In this document: piece after piece, positions 41,935 through 50,810 of the stretch
How the letters are laid out: each line of letters begins with the position of its first letter
How positions within the stretch are numbered: the first letter of the stretch is position 1
Source of the DNA: CAZHWT01 sp964536215
Lineage (GTDB): Bacteria; Patescibacteriota; CAZHWT01
Direction of reading: 5' to 3'
Length of the DNA stretch: 59,840 bases
Assembly: GCA_964536215.1 (NCBI GenBank)
Contig: CAZHWT010000005.1
Span: 1 to 59,840, forward strand
Notes under the pieces: model-generated
Database searches by the model: none
Told to the model about the DNA's origin: nothing
The model's input: the letters and a program-made list of their open reading frames with translations, nothing else
Position numbers and translations under genes: made by a program

Positions 41935-43092
41935 ATGGCTACTAAGAGAGCAAGCAGGCAGCAAAGAGAATCTGTATCGCGGTTAATTGAAGGTCGTCCA
42001 GACTACATATTGCTGGGAGTGGTGACGGTCCTATGTTTGTTCGGGCTACTGATGCTCTATGATGCGTCGGTGGTTGTGGCGGCGAGTAGATTTGGGAGTC
42101 GATTTTACTTTGTTAGCCAGCAGGCGTTGTTTTTTGTAGTGGGGATGATTGGCTTGTTGGTGGCTAGTAAAATAGATTACCATTTTTGGCGAGCACTGGC
42201 TCCACTATTGCTATTGGGTGGGCTTATTTTGCTAGTAGGGGTGTTTATTCCCGGGTTGGGCGTTGAAGTGTTGGGAGCCAAGCGATGGATTCAGTTTGGC
42301 TCCAGCGCTTTTCGACTACAGCCGTCGTATTTGTTGTGTTTTGCTTTAATTGCTTTCCTGGCGCGTTGGTTGGCTGATGATCCGGCTGATAAGTGGTCGC
42401 TTAAGCGCACGGTTATTCCTTTTAGTTTGTTAATGGGGTTTATTCTGTTGGTGGTGGCTGGGTTGCAGAAAGACTTGGGAAGCACCTCAATTTTAGCTAT
42501 GACAGGCTTAGTTATGTATTTTTTGGCGGGCGGGCCGTTATGGCAGATAATGTCAGCAATTCTGTTGGGAATTGGGGCGGCCGGGGTATTGGTGTGGTTG
42601 GAGCCATACCGGTTAGGGCGGGTACTGTCGTTTTTGGATCGAGGGCACGATACGTTGGGGGCGTCGTATCATATTAATCAGGCGCTGATTGCCTTGGGCT
42701 CTGGTGGTTGGTTAGGAGTAGGATTGGGGCAGAGCCGACAAAAGTACTCATATTTGCCTGAAGTGCAGACCGACTCGATTTTTGCGGTTTTAGGTGAGGA
42801 ATTGGGGTACATAGGGACGGTGGTGCTGATTGCGGCATTTATTTTTTTGTTGTGGCGAGGGCTGCTGGTAGCGCGTCGGGCTCCAGACATGTTTGGTCGC
42901 TTGCTGGTTGGAGGCATTATTGCCCTGATCGGTTTTCAGGTGTTTGTTAACCTTTTTGCTATGGCAGCGCTTATACCGTTGACTGGCATTCCACTGCCGT
43001 TTATCTCTAGTGGTGGGACGTCTCTGATTGTCCTTATGTTCTCAATGGGAATCGTTTTGAATGTGTCTAAGTATGGCGAGAATGCTCGCTGA
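41935..43092 (+). CDS. ftsW: Division-type glycosyltransferase FtsW
   Basis: A 385-residue SEDS protein with about ten membrane helices. The basic N-terminus MATKRASRQQRESVSRLIEG precedes the first helix. The large loop has DTLGASYHINQALIALGSGGWLGVGLGQSRQKYSYLPEVQTDSIFAVLGEELG, and IPLPFISSGGTSLI is near the end, both SEDS signatures. It polymerises lipid II at the septum with FtsI. The location in the dcw cluster favours FtsW over RodA, a second SEDS gene being at 58718. Confidence 0.94.
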   Translation: MATKRASRQQRESVSRLIEGRPDYILLGVVTVLCLFGLLMLYDASVVVAASRFGSRFYFVSQQALFFVVGMIGLLVASKIDYHFWRALAPLLLLGGLILLVGVFIPGLGVEVLGAKRWIQFGSSAFRLQPSYLLCFALIAFLARWLADDPADKWSLKRTVIPFSLLMGFILLVVAGLQKDLGSTSILAMTGLVMYFLAGGPLWQIMSAILLGIGAAGVLVWLEPYRLGRVLSFLDRGHDTLGASYHINQALIALGSGGWLGVGLGQSRQKYSYLPEVQTDSIFAVLGEELGYIGTVVLIAAFIFLLWRGLLVARRAPDMFGRLLVGGIIALIGFQVFVNLFAMAALIPLTGIPLPFISSGGTSLIVLMFSMGIVLNVSKYGENAR

Positions 43093-43105
43093 GGAATACG
43101 TCCCT

Positions 43106-43132
43106 ATTAATCCCGATTAAATCGGGATTAAT
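43106..43132. terminator. Hairpin after ftsW
   Basis: ATTAATCCCGATT and AATCGGGATTAAT are perfect inverted arms around one A; 13 bases after the ftsW stop. It is followed by ATCGTAAATCGTAAATCG heptamers. Confidence 0.7.
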
Positions 43133-43190
43133 TGTAGATCGATAATCGTAAATCGTAAATCGAGGTAAGCTCTTCCACGCGCCACGAACT

Positions 43191-43220
43191 AATAAATCCA
43201 GATTTAAATCCGGATTTATT
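43191..43220. repeat. AATAAATCC-family palindrome before murG
   Basis: A 30-bp palindrome with one mismatch (AATAAATCCAGATTT against AAATCCGGATTTATT). It occupies the place of a -35 region for the TATACT at 43223 and might modulate the promoter or end the ftsW transcript. Confidence 0.8.
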
Positions 43221-43222
43221 GC

Positions 43223-43234
43223 TATACTAAGACT
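43223..43234 (+). promoter_or_regulatory. TATACT box six bases before murG
   Basis: TATACT at 43223-43228, six bases, then ATG 43235. Same arrangement as rodA and the glycosyltransferase at 19005. Confidence 0.65.
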
Positions 43235-44392
43235 ATGAAAGTTTTAATTACAGGTGGAGGATCGGGGGGGCACGTTTCGCCGGCTCTGGCATTGGCGGAG
43301 AAATTACGTCAGGCCCAGCCAGATATTGGGTTGTTGTATGTTGGCGGAGATTTGACTATGGAGGGCGCGACCGGCGATTCCTTGGAAGCTACGCTGGTTA
43401 AGCCGACTGGCATACCACTCAAAGTGATCAGGGCTGGCAAGCTAAAGCGAGGCGGATTATCGTGGACGACCCTGACCAGGCTTTGGGGCGTGGTGCCTGG
43501 TATGTGGCAGGCTTGGCGAGTGGTTAGAGAATTTGGTCCGACGGTGGTTTTTTCTAGTGGCGGGTATGTTAGCTTGCCGGTGGTGATTGCAGCCTGGTTA
43601 CAGCGGATTCCGGTGGTTATTCATGAGCAAACGGCGGCGGTTGGCTTAGCTAATTCGGTGGCTGGCAAGTTGGCGTCTCGGATTGCGATTACGTTTCCGT
43701 CTTCGGCGCAGTATTTTAATGCGTCTAAAGTGGTAGTGACTGGTAACCCGATTTCGACAAAGGTGCTACAGCCGGATATGTCTTTATTGCAAAGCAGTGG
43801 GTTTGGGCAGTGGCTGCGGCAGTCGCATCAGCCAATTTTGTATATTACTGGTGGCGGTTTGGGCTCGCACGTGCTCAATGTGGCCATAGAAGAGCGGTTG
43901 GAGGAACTGTTATCAAAGTATCGGGTTGTGCACCAATGCGGTTCACACGCTGGCTTTGCTGACTATGATCGCTTGGCCAATAAGGCGAAGCAATTTTCAG
44001 TAGCCGTGCAAAAGAACTACTGGTTAGCCCAACATTTGACTATTGAGGAAGTAGGCTTGCTGTATAGTCAATCTACCTTGGTGGTAGCCAGGGCGGGAGC
44101 CAATACGGTGCTGGAGTTAGCCGCTTGGGGGTTGCCGGCTATTTTTGTGCCAATTCCATGGGTGACCCATGACGAGCAAACTAAGAACGCCCAGGCATTA
44201 GTTGAGGTTGGTACAGCAGTCATACTGCCAGAAAAGGAATTGACTGGCGAGCGACTCGAGCAAGAAGTTTTGGCTATGCTTAATCGAGTTTCAGGTATGA
44301 CAGCGGCGCGGCAAAAAGCTAAGCAGCTTGTGGATGGTCGGGCGGTAGATCGTCTATATGATGTAGTAATGCAGTCGGCTAAGGGTATATGA
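43235..44392 (+). CDS. murG: Lipid II synthase MurG
   Basis: A 385-residue GT-B glycosyltransferase (GT28). GGGSGGHVSPALALAEKL is at residues 7-24, VFSSGGYVSLPVVIAA and VIHEQTAAVGLAN are in the N-terminal domain, and VVARAGANTVLELAAWGLPAIFVPIPW in the UDP-GlcNAc-binding C-terminal domain. It adds GlcNAc to lipid I on the membrane's inner face. Length is slightly above the usual 355-365. The stop overlaps ftsQ in ATGA. Confidence 0.95.
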   Translation: MKVLITGGGSGGHVSPALALAEKLRQAQPDIGLLYVGGDLTMEGATGDSLEATLVKPTGIPLKVIRAGKLKRGGLSWTTLTRLWGVVPGMWQAWRVVREFGPTVVFSSGGYVSLPVVIAAWLQRIPVVIHEQTAAVGLANSVAGKLASRIAITFPSSAQYFNASKVVVTGNPISTKVLQPDMSLLQSSGFGQWLRQSHQPILYITGGGLGSHVLNVAIEERLEELLSKYRVVHQCGSHAGFADYDRLANKAKQFSVAVQKNYWLAQHLTIEEVGLLYSQSTLVVARAGANTVLELAAWGLPAIFVPIPWVTHDEQTKNAQALVEVGTAVILPEKELTGERLEQEVLAMLNRVSGMTAARQKAKQLVDGRAVDRLYDVVMQSAKGI

Positions 44393-45177
44393 AGTCTCCA
44401 ACGTTACAAGCAATTAAGCGCCCCAAGGGCCGTCGCAACCGTAGTGCTGATGTGTTGCCGATGCGTCGCTACCGCAAATGGAAAGTTTGGCTAGTTAGCG
44501 GTAGTGTGCTTTTAGTAATTATATTGCTTGGCTGGTGGACAATTTCGACTAAATTTTTGACCGTCAAGCATGTGAAAGTATTGTATCAGGTGACAGTGGC
44601 CCCAATGGTTGTCCCGCAGGATAGAGTGGTTAAAACTGCGGAGCAGCTTAAAGGTGCATGGATTTGGCAAGAAACATCGGATATGGAGCAAAAGCTGGTG
44701 GCTGATTATCCGCCAATTGCTTCTGTCTCGACCACGGTGAGTTGGCCAGATACGGTCACTATGGAAGTGTTGCCTCGGGTGCCACTATGCCAGATGGTGA
44801 CGCCTCAAGGGGTATATCTGCTTGACCGGAGCGGCTTTATTTTTGCGCGGGTTGAGAGCGAACAAGAATTTTTGCCGACCATACAGGCCGATACTCGAGT
44901 AGAGGTTGGTAGACAGATATCCAGTAACAGCGTGTCGCTTGGGTTGCAACTGATTAACGGGTTACGGTCGACACAACCGTCTTTGCAGCGACTTGATTTG
45001 CATGATGGCCAACTAGATGTTCACCTGGATGGCCCACCGCTTATTTATGTGGGCGATGATAAGTCTGCCGATGAGGTGTTGCCTCAACTGGAGGTGTTAT
45101 TAAAGAAGTTTGTCGATGAAGACAAGTACCCCAAGGAAGTAGATATGCGGTATGACCGACCAGTGTTGCGGTATTAG
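44389..45177 (+). CDS. ftsQ: FtsQ/DivIB-like division protein
   Basis: A 262-residue bitopic protein. The basic cytoplasmic N-terminus (KRPKGRRNRSADVLPMRRYRKWK) is followed by one membrane helix (about 33-50), a POTRA-like region (FLTVKHVKVLY) and the FtsQ-domain segment DYPPIASVSTTVSWPDTVTMEVLPRVPLCQMVTPQGVYLLDRSGFIF. FtsQ joins FtsL and FtsB/DivIC at the septum. It is coupled to murG by four-base overlap. A repeat-filled 468-base gap with an N gap follows. Confidence 0.9.
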   Translation: MKSPTLQAIKRPKGRRNRSADVLPMRRYRKWKVWLVSGSVLLVIILLGWWTISTKFLTVKHVKVLYQVTVAPMVVPQDRVVKTAEQLKGAWIWQETSDMEQKLVADYPPIASVSTTVSWPDTVTMEVLPRVPLCQMVTPQGVYLLDRSGFIFARVESEQEFLPTIQADTRVEVGRQISSNSVSLGLQLINGLRSTQPSLQRLDLHDGQLDVHLDGPPLIYVGDDKSADEVLPQLEVLLKKFVDEDKYPKEVDMRYDRPVLRY

Positions 45178-45270
45178 GGGTGAATGGCGAATAGGCTGTA
45201 TGAATTGAATTACGTATTACGTGGAGTGAATGGTGAGCTGGCACATGAATTTCATGCGGTAAACTCATTC

Positions 45271-45490
45271 CGAGTAGGCGAGTAGGCGAGTAGGCGAGTA
45301 GGCGAGTAGGCGAGTAGGCGAGTAGGCGAGTAGNNNNNNNNNNNNNNNNNNNNNNNNNNNNNNNNNNNNNNNNNNNNNNNNNNNNNNNNNNNNNNNNNNN
45401 NNNNNNNNNNNNNNNNNNNNNNNNNNNNNNNNNCGAGTAGGCGAGTAGGCGAGTAGGCGAGTAGGCGAGTAGGCGAGTAGGCGAGTAGGC
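45271..45490. repeat. CGAGTAGG octamer array, interrupted by N gap
   Basis: CGAGTAGG repeats perfectly from 45271 to 45333 and from 45434 to 45490, about eight and seven visible units, with 100 N between. True copy number is unknown. Words of the CGAATTACG family (45183-45270) precede it. The rest of the 468-base gap has no supported gene. Confidence 0.97.
45334..45433. other. Assembly gap, 100 N, inside octamer array
   Basis: Exactly 100 N. The 55 bases on either side are identical (45279-45333, 45434-45488) because the array is perfectly periodic. Confidence 0.97.
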
Positions 45491-45634
45491 AGAAGATTAG
45501 CTTTAATTCCTCTGTCTCTTGACGATAGTAAAGATGGACGTGTATGCTATCACATATACAGCTGCCCCCAATTTGCTTGCTTGCTTGATTCGCTTTGATA
45601 AAGCGGTCAGAGGCATGAGAGATCAGGCGTGCTG

Positions 45635-45645
45635 AATACTACCCT
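45635..45645 (+). promoter_or_regulatory. AATACT box five bases before ftsA
   Basis: AATACT at 45635-45640 and ATG 45646, with no ribosome binding site between. A leaderless transcript is possible. Confidence 0.45.
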
Positions 45646-46938
45646 ATGCCAAAAGACCGTATTATTGCTGGAATCGACATTGGTTCGTCAAAAGTTTGCA
45701 CGATTATTGCCTCCCAAACCTCGGAAGGATTGCTTTCTATTATCGGTGTTTCAACTGTCGCCTCTAAAGGGATAAAGAAGGGCGTGGTGGTCGATATTGA
45801 CCAGGCAGTGGAAGCGATTGCCGAGAGCTTGGAAGGCGCAGAAAGAATGGCCGGATATACGGTGGCGGCGGCTTTTATTACGGTTAACGGTAATCATATT
45901 GCCTCTCTTAATTCTCATGGCGTGGTGGCCATTTCTTCGCCAGAGGGGGAGATTAGCCAAAACGATATTCAACGCGTAACTGAGGCGGCTAGGGCTATTT
46001 CTATCCCATCTTCGCGTGAAATCATCCACGTTGTACCAAAAAACTTTATTGTAGATACTCAGGAAGGTGTTCATGATCCGACCAATATGAGCGGGGTACG
46101 GTTGGAAGTAGAAACGCATATTATTTCTGGGGCAGCCATGACGATGCGCAACTTGGTGCGCTGTGTCCAACAGGTGGGTGTTGAGGTAGAAGAACTGGTC
46201 TTTGCTGGATTGGCGGCAGCTGAGTCCACGCTGTCCGACACCGAAAAAGAGCTTGGCGTTATTTTGCTGGATATTGGCGGAGGTACTACCAATATGGCTC
46301 TGTTTTTGGATGGAGCGATTGCGTACTCTTCTGTTTTACCGGTAGGTGGCCGTAATATTACTAACGATATTGCGATAGGTTTGCGGGTGTCGTTGGAGGA
46401 CGCTGAAAAAATCAAGTTATTTATCTCGCACCAGCAGGGACTCATAGCCCAAGCGCTTAGCTATGAGGATAAGTCGGCCAAGCAGATCCGTGAGGATTCT
46501 GCCAAAGATGACATGTTGGATATAAGTGATTTGCGTATAGCGGAGCTAAAAGCTATTTCGCGTAAGTTTGTGGTAGATGGGGTTATTCGTCCCCGTTTGC
46601 GCGAGATTTTTGAGTTGGTAGCAATGGAAATTAAAAAGAGTGGGTATGCTGGGCTGTTGCCAGCTGGAGTGGTGCTGTGTGGCGGAGCTGCTCAGACTGT
46701 GGGTATGGTGGAGACGATTAAGGATACTTTGCGGGTGCCAGTAAGGGTGGCTCAGCCTAAGGGTGTGTCGGGGTTGATTGAAGAGGTTACGTCCCCGGCT
46801 TATGCGGCTTCGGTCGGAACCATACTGCATGGAGCCAAGGTTGGTAGCGAACACAGACGGCCAATGCTTAAGAATTTGGGTAATGTGAGTGGATTGAGCT
46901 CTAAAGTAGTGGACTGGCTAAAAAGCTTTATGCCTTAG
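45646..46938 (+). CDS. ftsA: Cell division protein FtsA
   Basis: A 430-residue actin-like protein. IIAGIDIGSSKVCTII is phosphate-1, the 1C (SHS2) domain has VVAISSPEGEISQNDIQRVTEAARAISI, and LLDIGGGTTNMALF is phosphate-2. LCGGAAQTVGMVE is the adenosine motif. The C-terminal SSKVVDWLKSFMP forms an amphipathic membrane-targeting helix. FtsA tethers FtsZ to the membrane. It is separated from ftsZ by one additional gene, which is unusual. Confidence 0.96.
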   Translation: MPKDRIIAGIDIGSSKVCTIIASQTSEGLLSIIGVSTVASKGIKKGVVVDIDQAVEAIAESLEGAERMAGYTVAAAFITVNGNHIASLNSHGVVAISSPEGEISQNDIQRVTEAARAISIPSSREIIHVVPKNFIVDTQEGVHDPTNMSGVRLEVETHIISGAAMTMRNLVRCVQQVGVEVEELVFAGLAAAESTLSDTEKELGVILLDIGGGTTNMALFLDGAIAYSSVLPVGGRNITNDIAIGLRVSLEDAEKIKLFISHQQGLIAQALSYEDKSAKQIREDSAKDDMLDISDLRIAELKAISRKFVVDGVIRPRLREIFELVAMEIKKSGYAGLLPAGVVLCGGAAQTVGMVETIKDTLRVPVRVAQPKGVSGLIEEVTSPAYAASVGTILHGAKVGSEHRRPMLKNLGNVSGLSSKVVDWLKSFMP

Positions 46939-47249
46939 CTACGAATAGCTAGCATCCGCTTGACTAGGTGAGTACAGTTTTCTGACTCGTCGCAGCTCTG
47001 TCGATGAAGTCGACTATTGCGAAGACATCCGGACCTATCCCCCTGTTGAGTTGGACGGGTCTACAAAATGCAAAGACCAATACCCTACGGTGTCATACTG
47101 GAGCCGATGACTCTAAGCACTGCAGCAATTGCGTAACACAGAATCTTTTTCACATAACCATGTAGTCGGGATAAGAATCGAATAGAACATTACTTAAAAG
47201 GGCTTTTTGGCTCTTTTGTTGTGTAACAGGCAAACATGGCTTATTATGG
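46939..47249. other. Gap between ftsA and next gene, structured
   Basis: No coding sequence is supported in these 311 bases. Several short stems are visible: GTCGA/TCGAC around TGAAG at about 46994-47008, and GGTCT/AGACC at about 47060-47080. This gap is richer in unique sequence and poorer in tandem words than most others here. I could not match it to tmRNA, RNase P, SRP or a riboswitch. Confidence 0.4.
47196..47217 (+). terminator. Terminator-like hairpin before gene at 47250
   Basis: AAAAGGGC and GCTCTTTT pair over eight positions with one G-T pair around TTTTTG. It could end the ftsA transcript or an unidentified RNA in the preceding gap. Confidence 0.5.
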
Positions 47250-48620
47250 ATGAAGTACATTAGGACCAAATGGTCTATTGTTGCGATGGCTTCATTTTAT
47301 TCTCCTGCTCAACCCCGACAATCATTTTCTGATAAAGCTGTACATTTTGACCATGATTCATTGCCTCGAAGGAATTTACGTCCGGTGTGGTTGGCAGTGG
47401 TAATGGTGGTGGTGTTGGCGGCCATTGGGTCGACCGGCTGGTATAGAGCTGGTCAAGTGGTAGCCCCTCCTGTTGAAAAGCCGGAAATTTTAGGTCAAGC
47501 GTCAGCATCGGCAACGCCGGAGCCAGTAGTGGGACGGTCTTTGGGTGACATTTTAAATGAACGACCGAGTTTTACTGGCTGGCTGGCTGGAGTAGAGGGT
47601 GGGAGTGTGGTTTTGGTGCAACCACAAAATGGATCGATTAATAAACTGGTAAGTGCTCCGAATGCTTGGTATGGACCAATCTCTGAAATGGTATGGTCGC
47701 CCGATCACACTAAGTTGGCCTACTTAACGTTGACCGAAGCTGAAGCTAAGGCATTGGCCAAGGATGCTTCGGGGTATGCTAAGGAGTACGGACTGGACCA
47801 AATTCCTACCCCGGCCACCTTTCCCTTTGGCAAGGTGACTATTTTAGATGTTGCGACTAAACAGGTGACTCAGACTGAGGTGGAAGTGCGCAATACGCCT
47901 AAGTCAATTGTGTGGCTGGATAGTGCGACGGTTGCTACGGTCGGGCAGACGTTAGTGAAATATGATTTAACTTCGGGAAAGACAGCCACCTTAGCTGGTG
48001 GCGGCAATACGAGCGCTTCGGAACAACTACAGTCGCCATTGGTTTTCGACGCTACTCAACAGATTTTGTATTTTACTAAGGTTAAGCAGGCGGAGGATGG
48101 TCAGACGGTTCGCTTGGTGATGGTGTTGCATTTAAAGACTAATGAGTTGGTGGAGCTGCAAGTGCTAAAGACCGGTACGTTTGCCGATGTAACAACGAGC
48201 CAGGGGGTAGATATGGCCCTGTCAGCCGATGGCCACAAGCTAGCTTTGGCGGATGAGACGGGTTTGTCATATTTACTACTTACGGATGGCAGTTTGCACC
48301 AACTGCCGTATAAGGATGATTTGACGTGGTTGCGCCAGTCGCGACTGAGCGGCTTGTTGTGGCTATCGGCAGATTCAGTGGGGTTTAGAAGCATGGCAAA
48401 GGATGGCTCGTTAGTATGGGGCGGATGGTACATTCCGACAGATACGGTATCGACCATTGCTAAGGACTGCTTGGCTGGGAGTTGGGATGTGGCGAGTGGC
48501 CGACTGGCTGTCATTGAACCCGATGGGCAAGCCGTTGGGATTTTGACGCCTAACTGGGATGATACAGCTAATTCCCAGTTACAGACTATGCCCCTGACCT
48601 GGAGTCAGTTGAGTTGGTAA
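47250..48620 (+). CDS. Membrane-anchored beta-propeller-like protein
   Basis: A 456-residue protein with a cytoplasmic N-terminus, one membrane helix (about 46-64) and a long exported region. The exported part consists of repeated beta-type segments such as MVWSPDHTKLAYLTL and MALSADGHKLALADETGLSYLLL, similar to WD40/TolB-like propeller blades (SPDGxxLAF type). The precise family is not recognised. It lies between ftsA and ftsZ on the same strand, so a division-associated role is possible but is inferred from position only. ATG 47286 is an alternative start. Confidence 0.75.
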   Translation: MKYIRTKWSIVAMASFYSPAQPRQSFSDKAVHFDHDSLPRRNLRPVWLAVVMVVVLAAIGSTGWYRAGQVVAPPVEKPEILGQASASATPEPVVGRSLGDILNERPSFTGWLAGVEGGSVVLVQPQNGSINKLVSAPNAWYGPISEMVWSPDHTKLAYLTLTEAEAKALAKDASGYAKEYGLDQIPTPATFPFGKVTILDVATKQVTQTEVEVRNTPKSIVWLDSATVATVGQTLVKYDLTSGKTATLAGGGNTSASEQLQSPLVFDATQQILYFTKVKQAEDGQTVRLVMVLHLKTNELVELQVLKTGTFADVTTSQGVDMALSADGHKLALADETGLSYLLLTDGSLHQLPYKDDLTWLRQSRLSGLLWLSADSVGFRSMAKDGSLVWGGWYIPTDTVSTIAKDCLAGSWDVASGRLAVIEPDGQAVGILTPNWDDTANSQLQTMPLTWSQLSW

Positions 48621-48994
48621 AGACTGATGCTACGCGGCGATGTAGCCATGCTCAATATGCCCAATTTGTCATCCCTCTAGAATCCCCAGGAGTCCAAGGA
48701 TACCTGGACGGTCATAAATAAGTAGCGAGAGTTACGAGTTACATAATCGCATAAACTAACGAATTAACGGATGTGCTGGTCATCGAGCCGCTGTTTTGCG
48801 ATCAAGTGTCGCTAATAAGGCGTTTCATGGTATGATATTCCATGTTGTAATAATTTGGTGCACCAGGGGCGGTAACTTGTTGACTGCTCGACGATAATTG
48901 GGATTGAGCCTGATAGAATCGGGGTTGACAAGTAGTAGGGCAACACAGTACTCTTTTATCAATTCCCCGCCTGCCCAGAAAGAGATTTATTTTC
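48621..48994. other. Repeat-containing gap before ftsZ
   Basis: A 374-base gap with no gene. It holds a block with CCAAGGATACCTGG (48690-48703) shared with 22932-22968 and the AGTTACGAGTTACATAATCG word family. The 150 bases nearest ftsZ are not repeat-like, and a TTGACA at about 48926-48931 may mark a promoter. AAAGAGAT lies before the ftsZ start, so ftsZ is not leaderless. Confidence 0.5.
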
Positions 48995-50155
48995 ATGTTG
49001 ATTAAACCGGAAATTGAAAAATTTGCCAAGATAAAAGTAGTAGGCGTTGGCGGCGGCGGCGGGAATGCGCTTAAGTCAATGATTGACTTGCAAAATATCC
49101 AAGGGGTGGAGTTTGTGGCGGTTAATACCGATGCTCAAGCTTTATCTTCTTCTCCGGCTCCAATTAAGATTCAGATAGGTGAACAGCTAACTAAAGGGCT
49201 AGGTTCTGGTGGCGTGCCTGATGTGGGTCAGAAGGCGGCTGAGGAATCTAGTGAAAAGCTGCATGAATACTTAGGCGACTCTGACATGGTCTTCATTACT
49301 GCTGGTATGGGTGGAGGTACTGGAACTGGTGCGGCTCCTGTCATTGCTCAGATTGCCAAGAATTTAGGCGCCTTGACTGTCGGTGTGGTGACGCGGCCGT
49401 TTAACTTTGAAGGAGCCAAACGTCGTTTAAATGCGGAAGAGGGCATTGCTAGTTTACGTGATGCAGTTGATACCTTAATTACAATTCCTAATCAGCGCTT
49501 GCTGGATATTATTGATAAAAAGACGCCACTACTAGAAGCATTTAAAGTAGCTGACTCTATTTTGGGTCAGGGCGTGCAAGGTATTTCTGACCTGGTAGTT
49601 ATGCCAGGGTTAATTAATGTTGACTTTGCCGACGTACGATCGATTATGACCGACGCTGGATCTGCTTTAATGGGTATTGGTCGCGGAGCTGGTGAAGAGC
49701 GAGCGGCTATGGCGGCCAAGTCGGCTATTGAGAGTCCTTTATTAGAGGTGTCCATACAAGGGGCTAAAGGGGTGCTGTTTAATGTAACCGGCGGCAACGA
49801 CCTAATGATGTCGGAAGTGGACCAAGCAGCGCAGATTATTGCCGCGGCAGCAGATCCAGATGCCAATATTATTTTTGGTGCGACTATTGACGACAACTTG
49901 ACCGATTCTATGAAGATTACGGTAATTGCTACGGGATTCGATGAGTCTCGTTCGAGAATGTTGGAGTCTAGTTTACGGCCCCAGGTCGAAGAGCAGCCGG
50001 CTGAGCAGGTACAGCAGCAACCTCAGCAACAGCAGCAACCTGAGCCGCAACAGCCGCAGCCAGAGCCGACTCAGCGCCAGTTCCCTGTGCCACCACAGCA
50101 GCAATCGGCTGACGATGATTTTGATATTCCAGCATTCATGCGACAGAATCGGTAA
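48995..50155 (+). CDS. ftsZ: Cell division GTPase FtsZ
   Basis: A 386-residue tubulin homologue. KVVGVGGGGGNALKSM is the nucleotide-binding N-terminus, and the tubulin signature GGGTGTGAAPVIA is at about 105-117. NVDFADVRSIMTDAGSALMGIG contains the T7-loop region. After residue about 325 comes a linker rich in Q, P and E, then the conserved tail DDFDIPAFMRQ that binds FtsA. FtsZ forms the division ring. The glutamine-rich linker is mostly CAG/CAA codons. AAAGAGAT is upstream of the ATG. Confidence 0.97.
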   Translation: MLIKPEIEKFAKIKVVGVGGGGGNALKSMIDLQNIQGVEFVAVNTDAQALSSSPAPIKIQIGEQLTKGLGSGGVPDVGQKAAEESSEKLHEYLGDSDMVFITAGMGGGTGTGAAPVIAQIAKNLGALTVGVVTRPFNFEGAKRRLNAEEGIASLRDAVDTLITIPNQRLLDIIDKKTPLLEAFKVADSILGQGVQGISDLVVMPGLINVDFADVRSIMTDAGSALMGIGRGAGEERAAMAAKSAIESPLLEVSIQGAKGVLFNVTGGNDLMMSEVDQAAQIIAAAADPDANIIFGATIDDNLTDSMKITVIATGFDESRSRMLESSLRPQVEEQPAEQVQQQPQQQQQPEPQQPQPEPTQRQFPVPPQQQSADDDFDIPAFMRQNR

Positions 50156-50296
50156 TACAAATATACTAATTTTAGATACGAATGATGCGAATTCTGGCGC
50201 GAATGATGCGAATGTCGACTAGGTCAAACGCCTGACCGCTTCCTGGAGTAAAAAAGTTAATTGCTGTGACAATACTACGGAGTATAAAATCTTTTC

Positions 50297-50317
50297 TGAA
50301 ACCTGAAACCTGAAACC
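50297..50317. repeat. TGAAACC heptamer array
   Basis: Three perfect copies of TGAAACC in the gap between ftsZ and dsbB. The same gap has two GAATGATGCGAAT units (about 50180-50218). Confidence 0.92.
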
Positions 50318-50375
50318 TTCTTATTTCCGTCTTACTGTTGGCTGATAGGATAAAATCATACACTAGTTTCTACTG

Positions 50376-50810
50376 ATGAACTCTTTATCTACCTTTTTAA
50401 AACAAAATGTTTGGTATGTTGCGTGGGGCATATCATTGGTGGCAACGTTGGGTAGCTTGATGTTTAGCGAAGTGCTGGGATACCCGCCTTGTATTCTGTG
50501 CTGGTATCAACGGATTTGTATGTACCCATTGGTAGTTATATTTACGATTGGTATTTTGACTAAAGATAAACTGGTGTCGTGGTATGCCTTGCCCTTAGCT
50601 TCGGTTGGTTTGCTCATTTCGATATACCATAATTTGCTTTATTACAATATTATCCCAGAAGCAGCAGCGCCGTGTCGTAACGGTGTGTCATGTACTACCA
50701 AGTTTATTGAATGGTTTGGTTTCGTGACTATTCCGTTTTTATCAATGGTTGCGTTTCTTATATTAGTTGGCCTGTTAGTATGGCAGTGGAGGATGTTGAA
50801 GAATGACTAA
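50376..50810 (+). CDS. dsbB: Disulfide bond formation protein DsbB-like
   Basis: A 144-residue protein with four membrane helices. The first redox pair is C39-ILC-C42 (YPPCILCWYQR), the second pair is C101 and C107 (APCRNGVSC) in the second periplasmic loop. It reoxidises DsbA and passes electrons to quinone; the short form is like BdbC. It overlaps the DsbA-like gene by eight bases, so the pair forms a complete oxidative folding unit. TACACT 11 bases before the ATG may be the -10. Confidence 0.92.
   Translation: MNSLSTFLKQNVWYVAWGISLVATLGSLMFSEVLGYPPCILCWYQRICMYPLVVIFTIGILTKDKLVSWYALPLASVGLLISIYHNLLYYNIIPEAAAPCRNGVSCTTKFIEWFGFVTIPFLSMVAFLILVGLLVWQWRMLKND

Noticed and set aside
45271..45490. 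CRISPR array
   Set aside because: Units are 8 bases, directly joined and without spacers; no cas gene in the window.
46939..47249. tmRNA, RNase P RNA, SRP RNA or tRNA
   Set aside because: None of the conserved sequence blocks was found; only short stems are visible.
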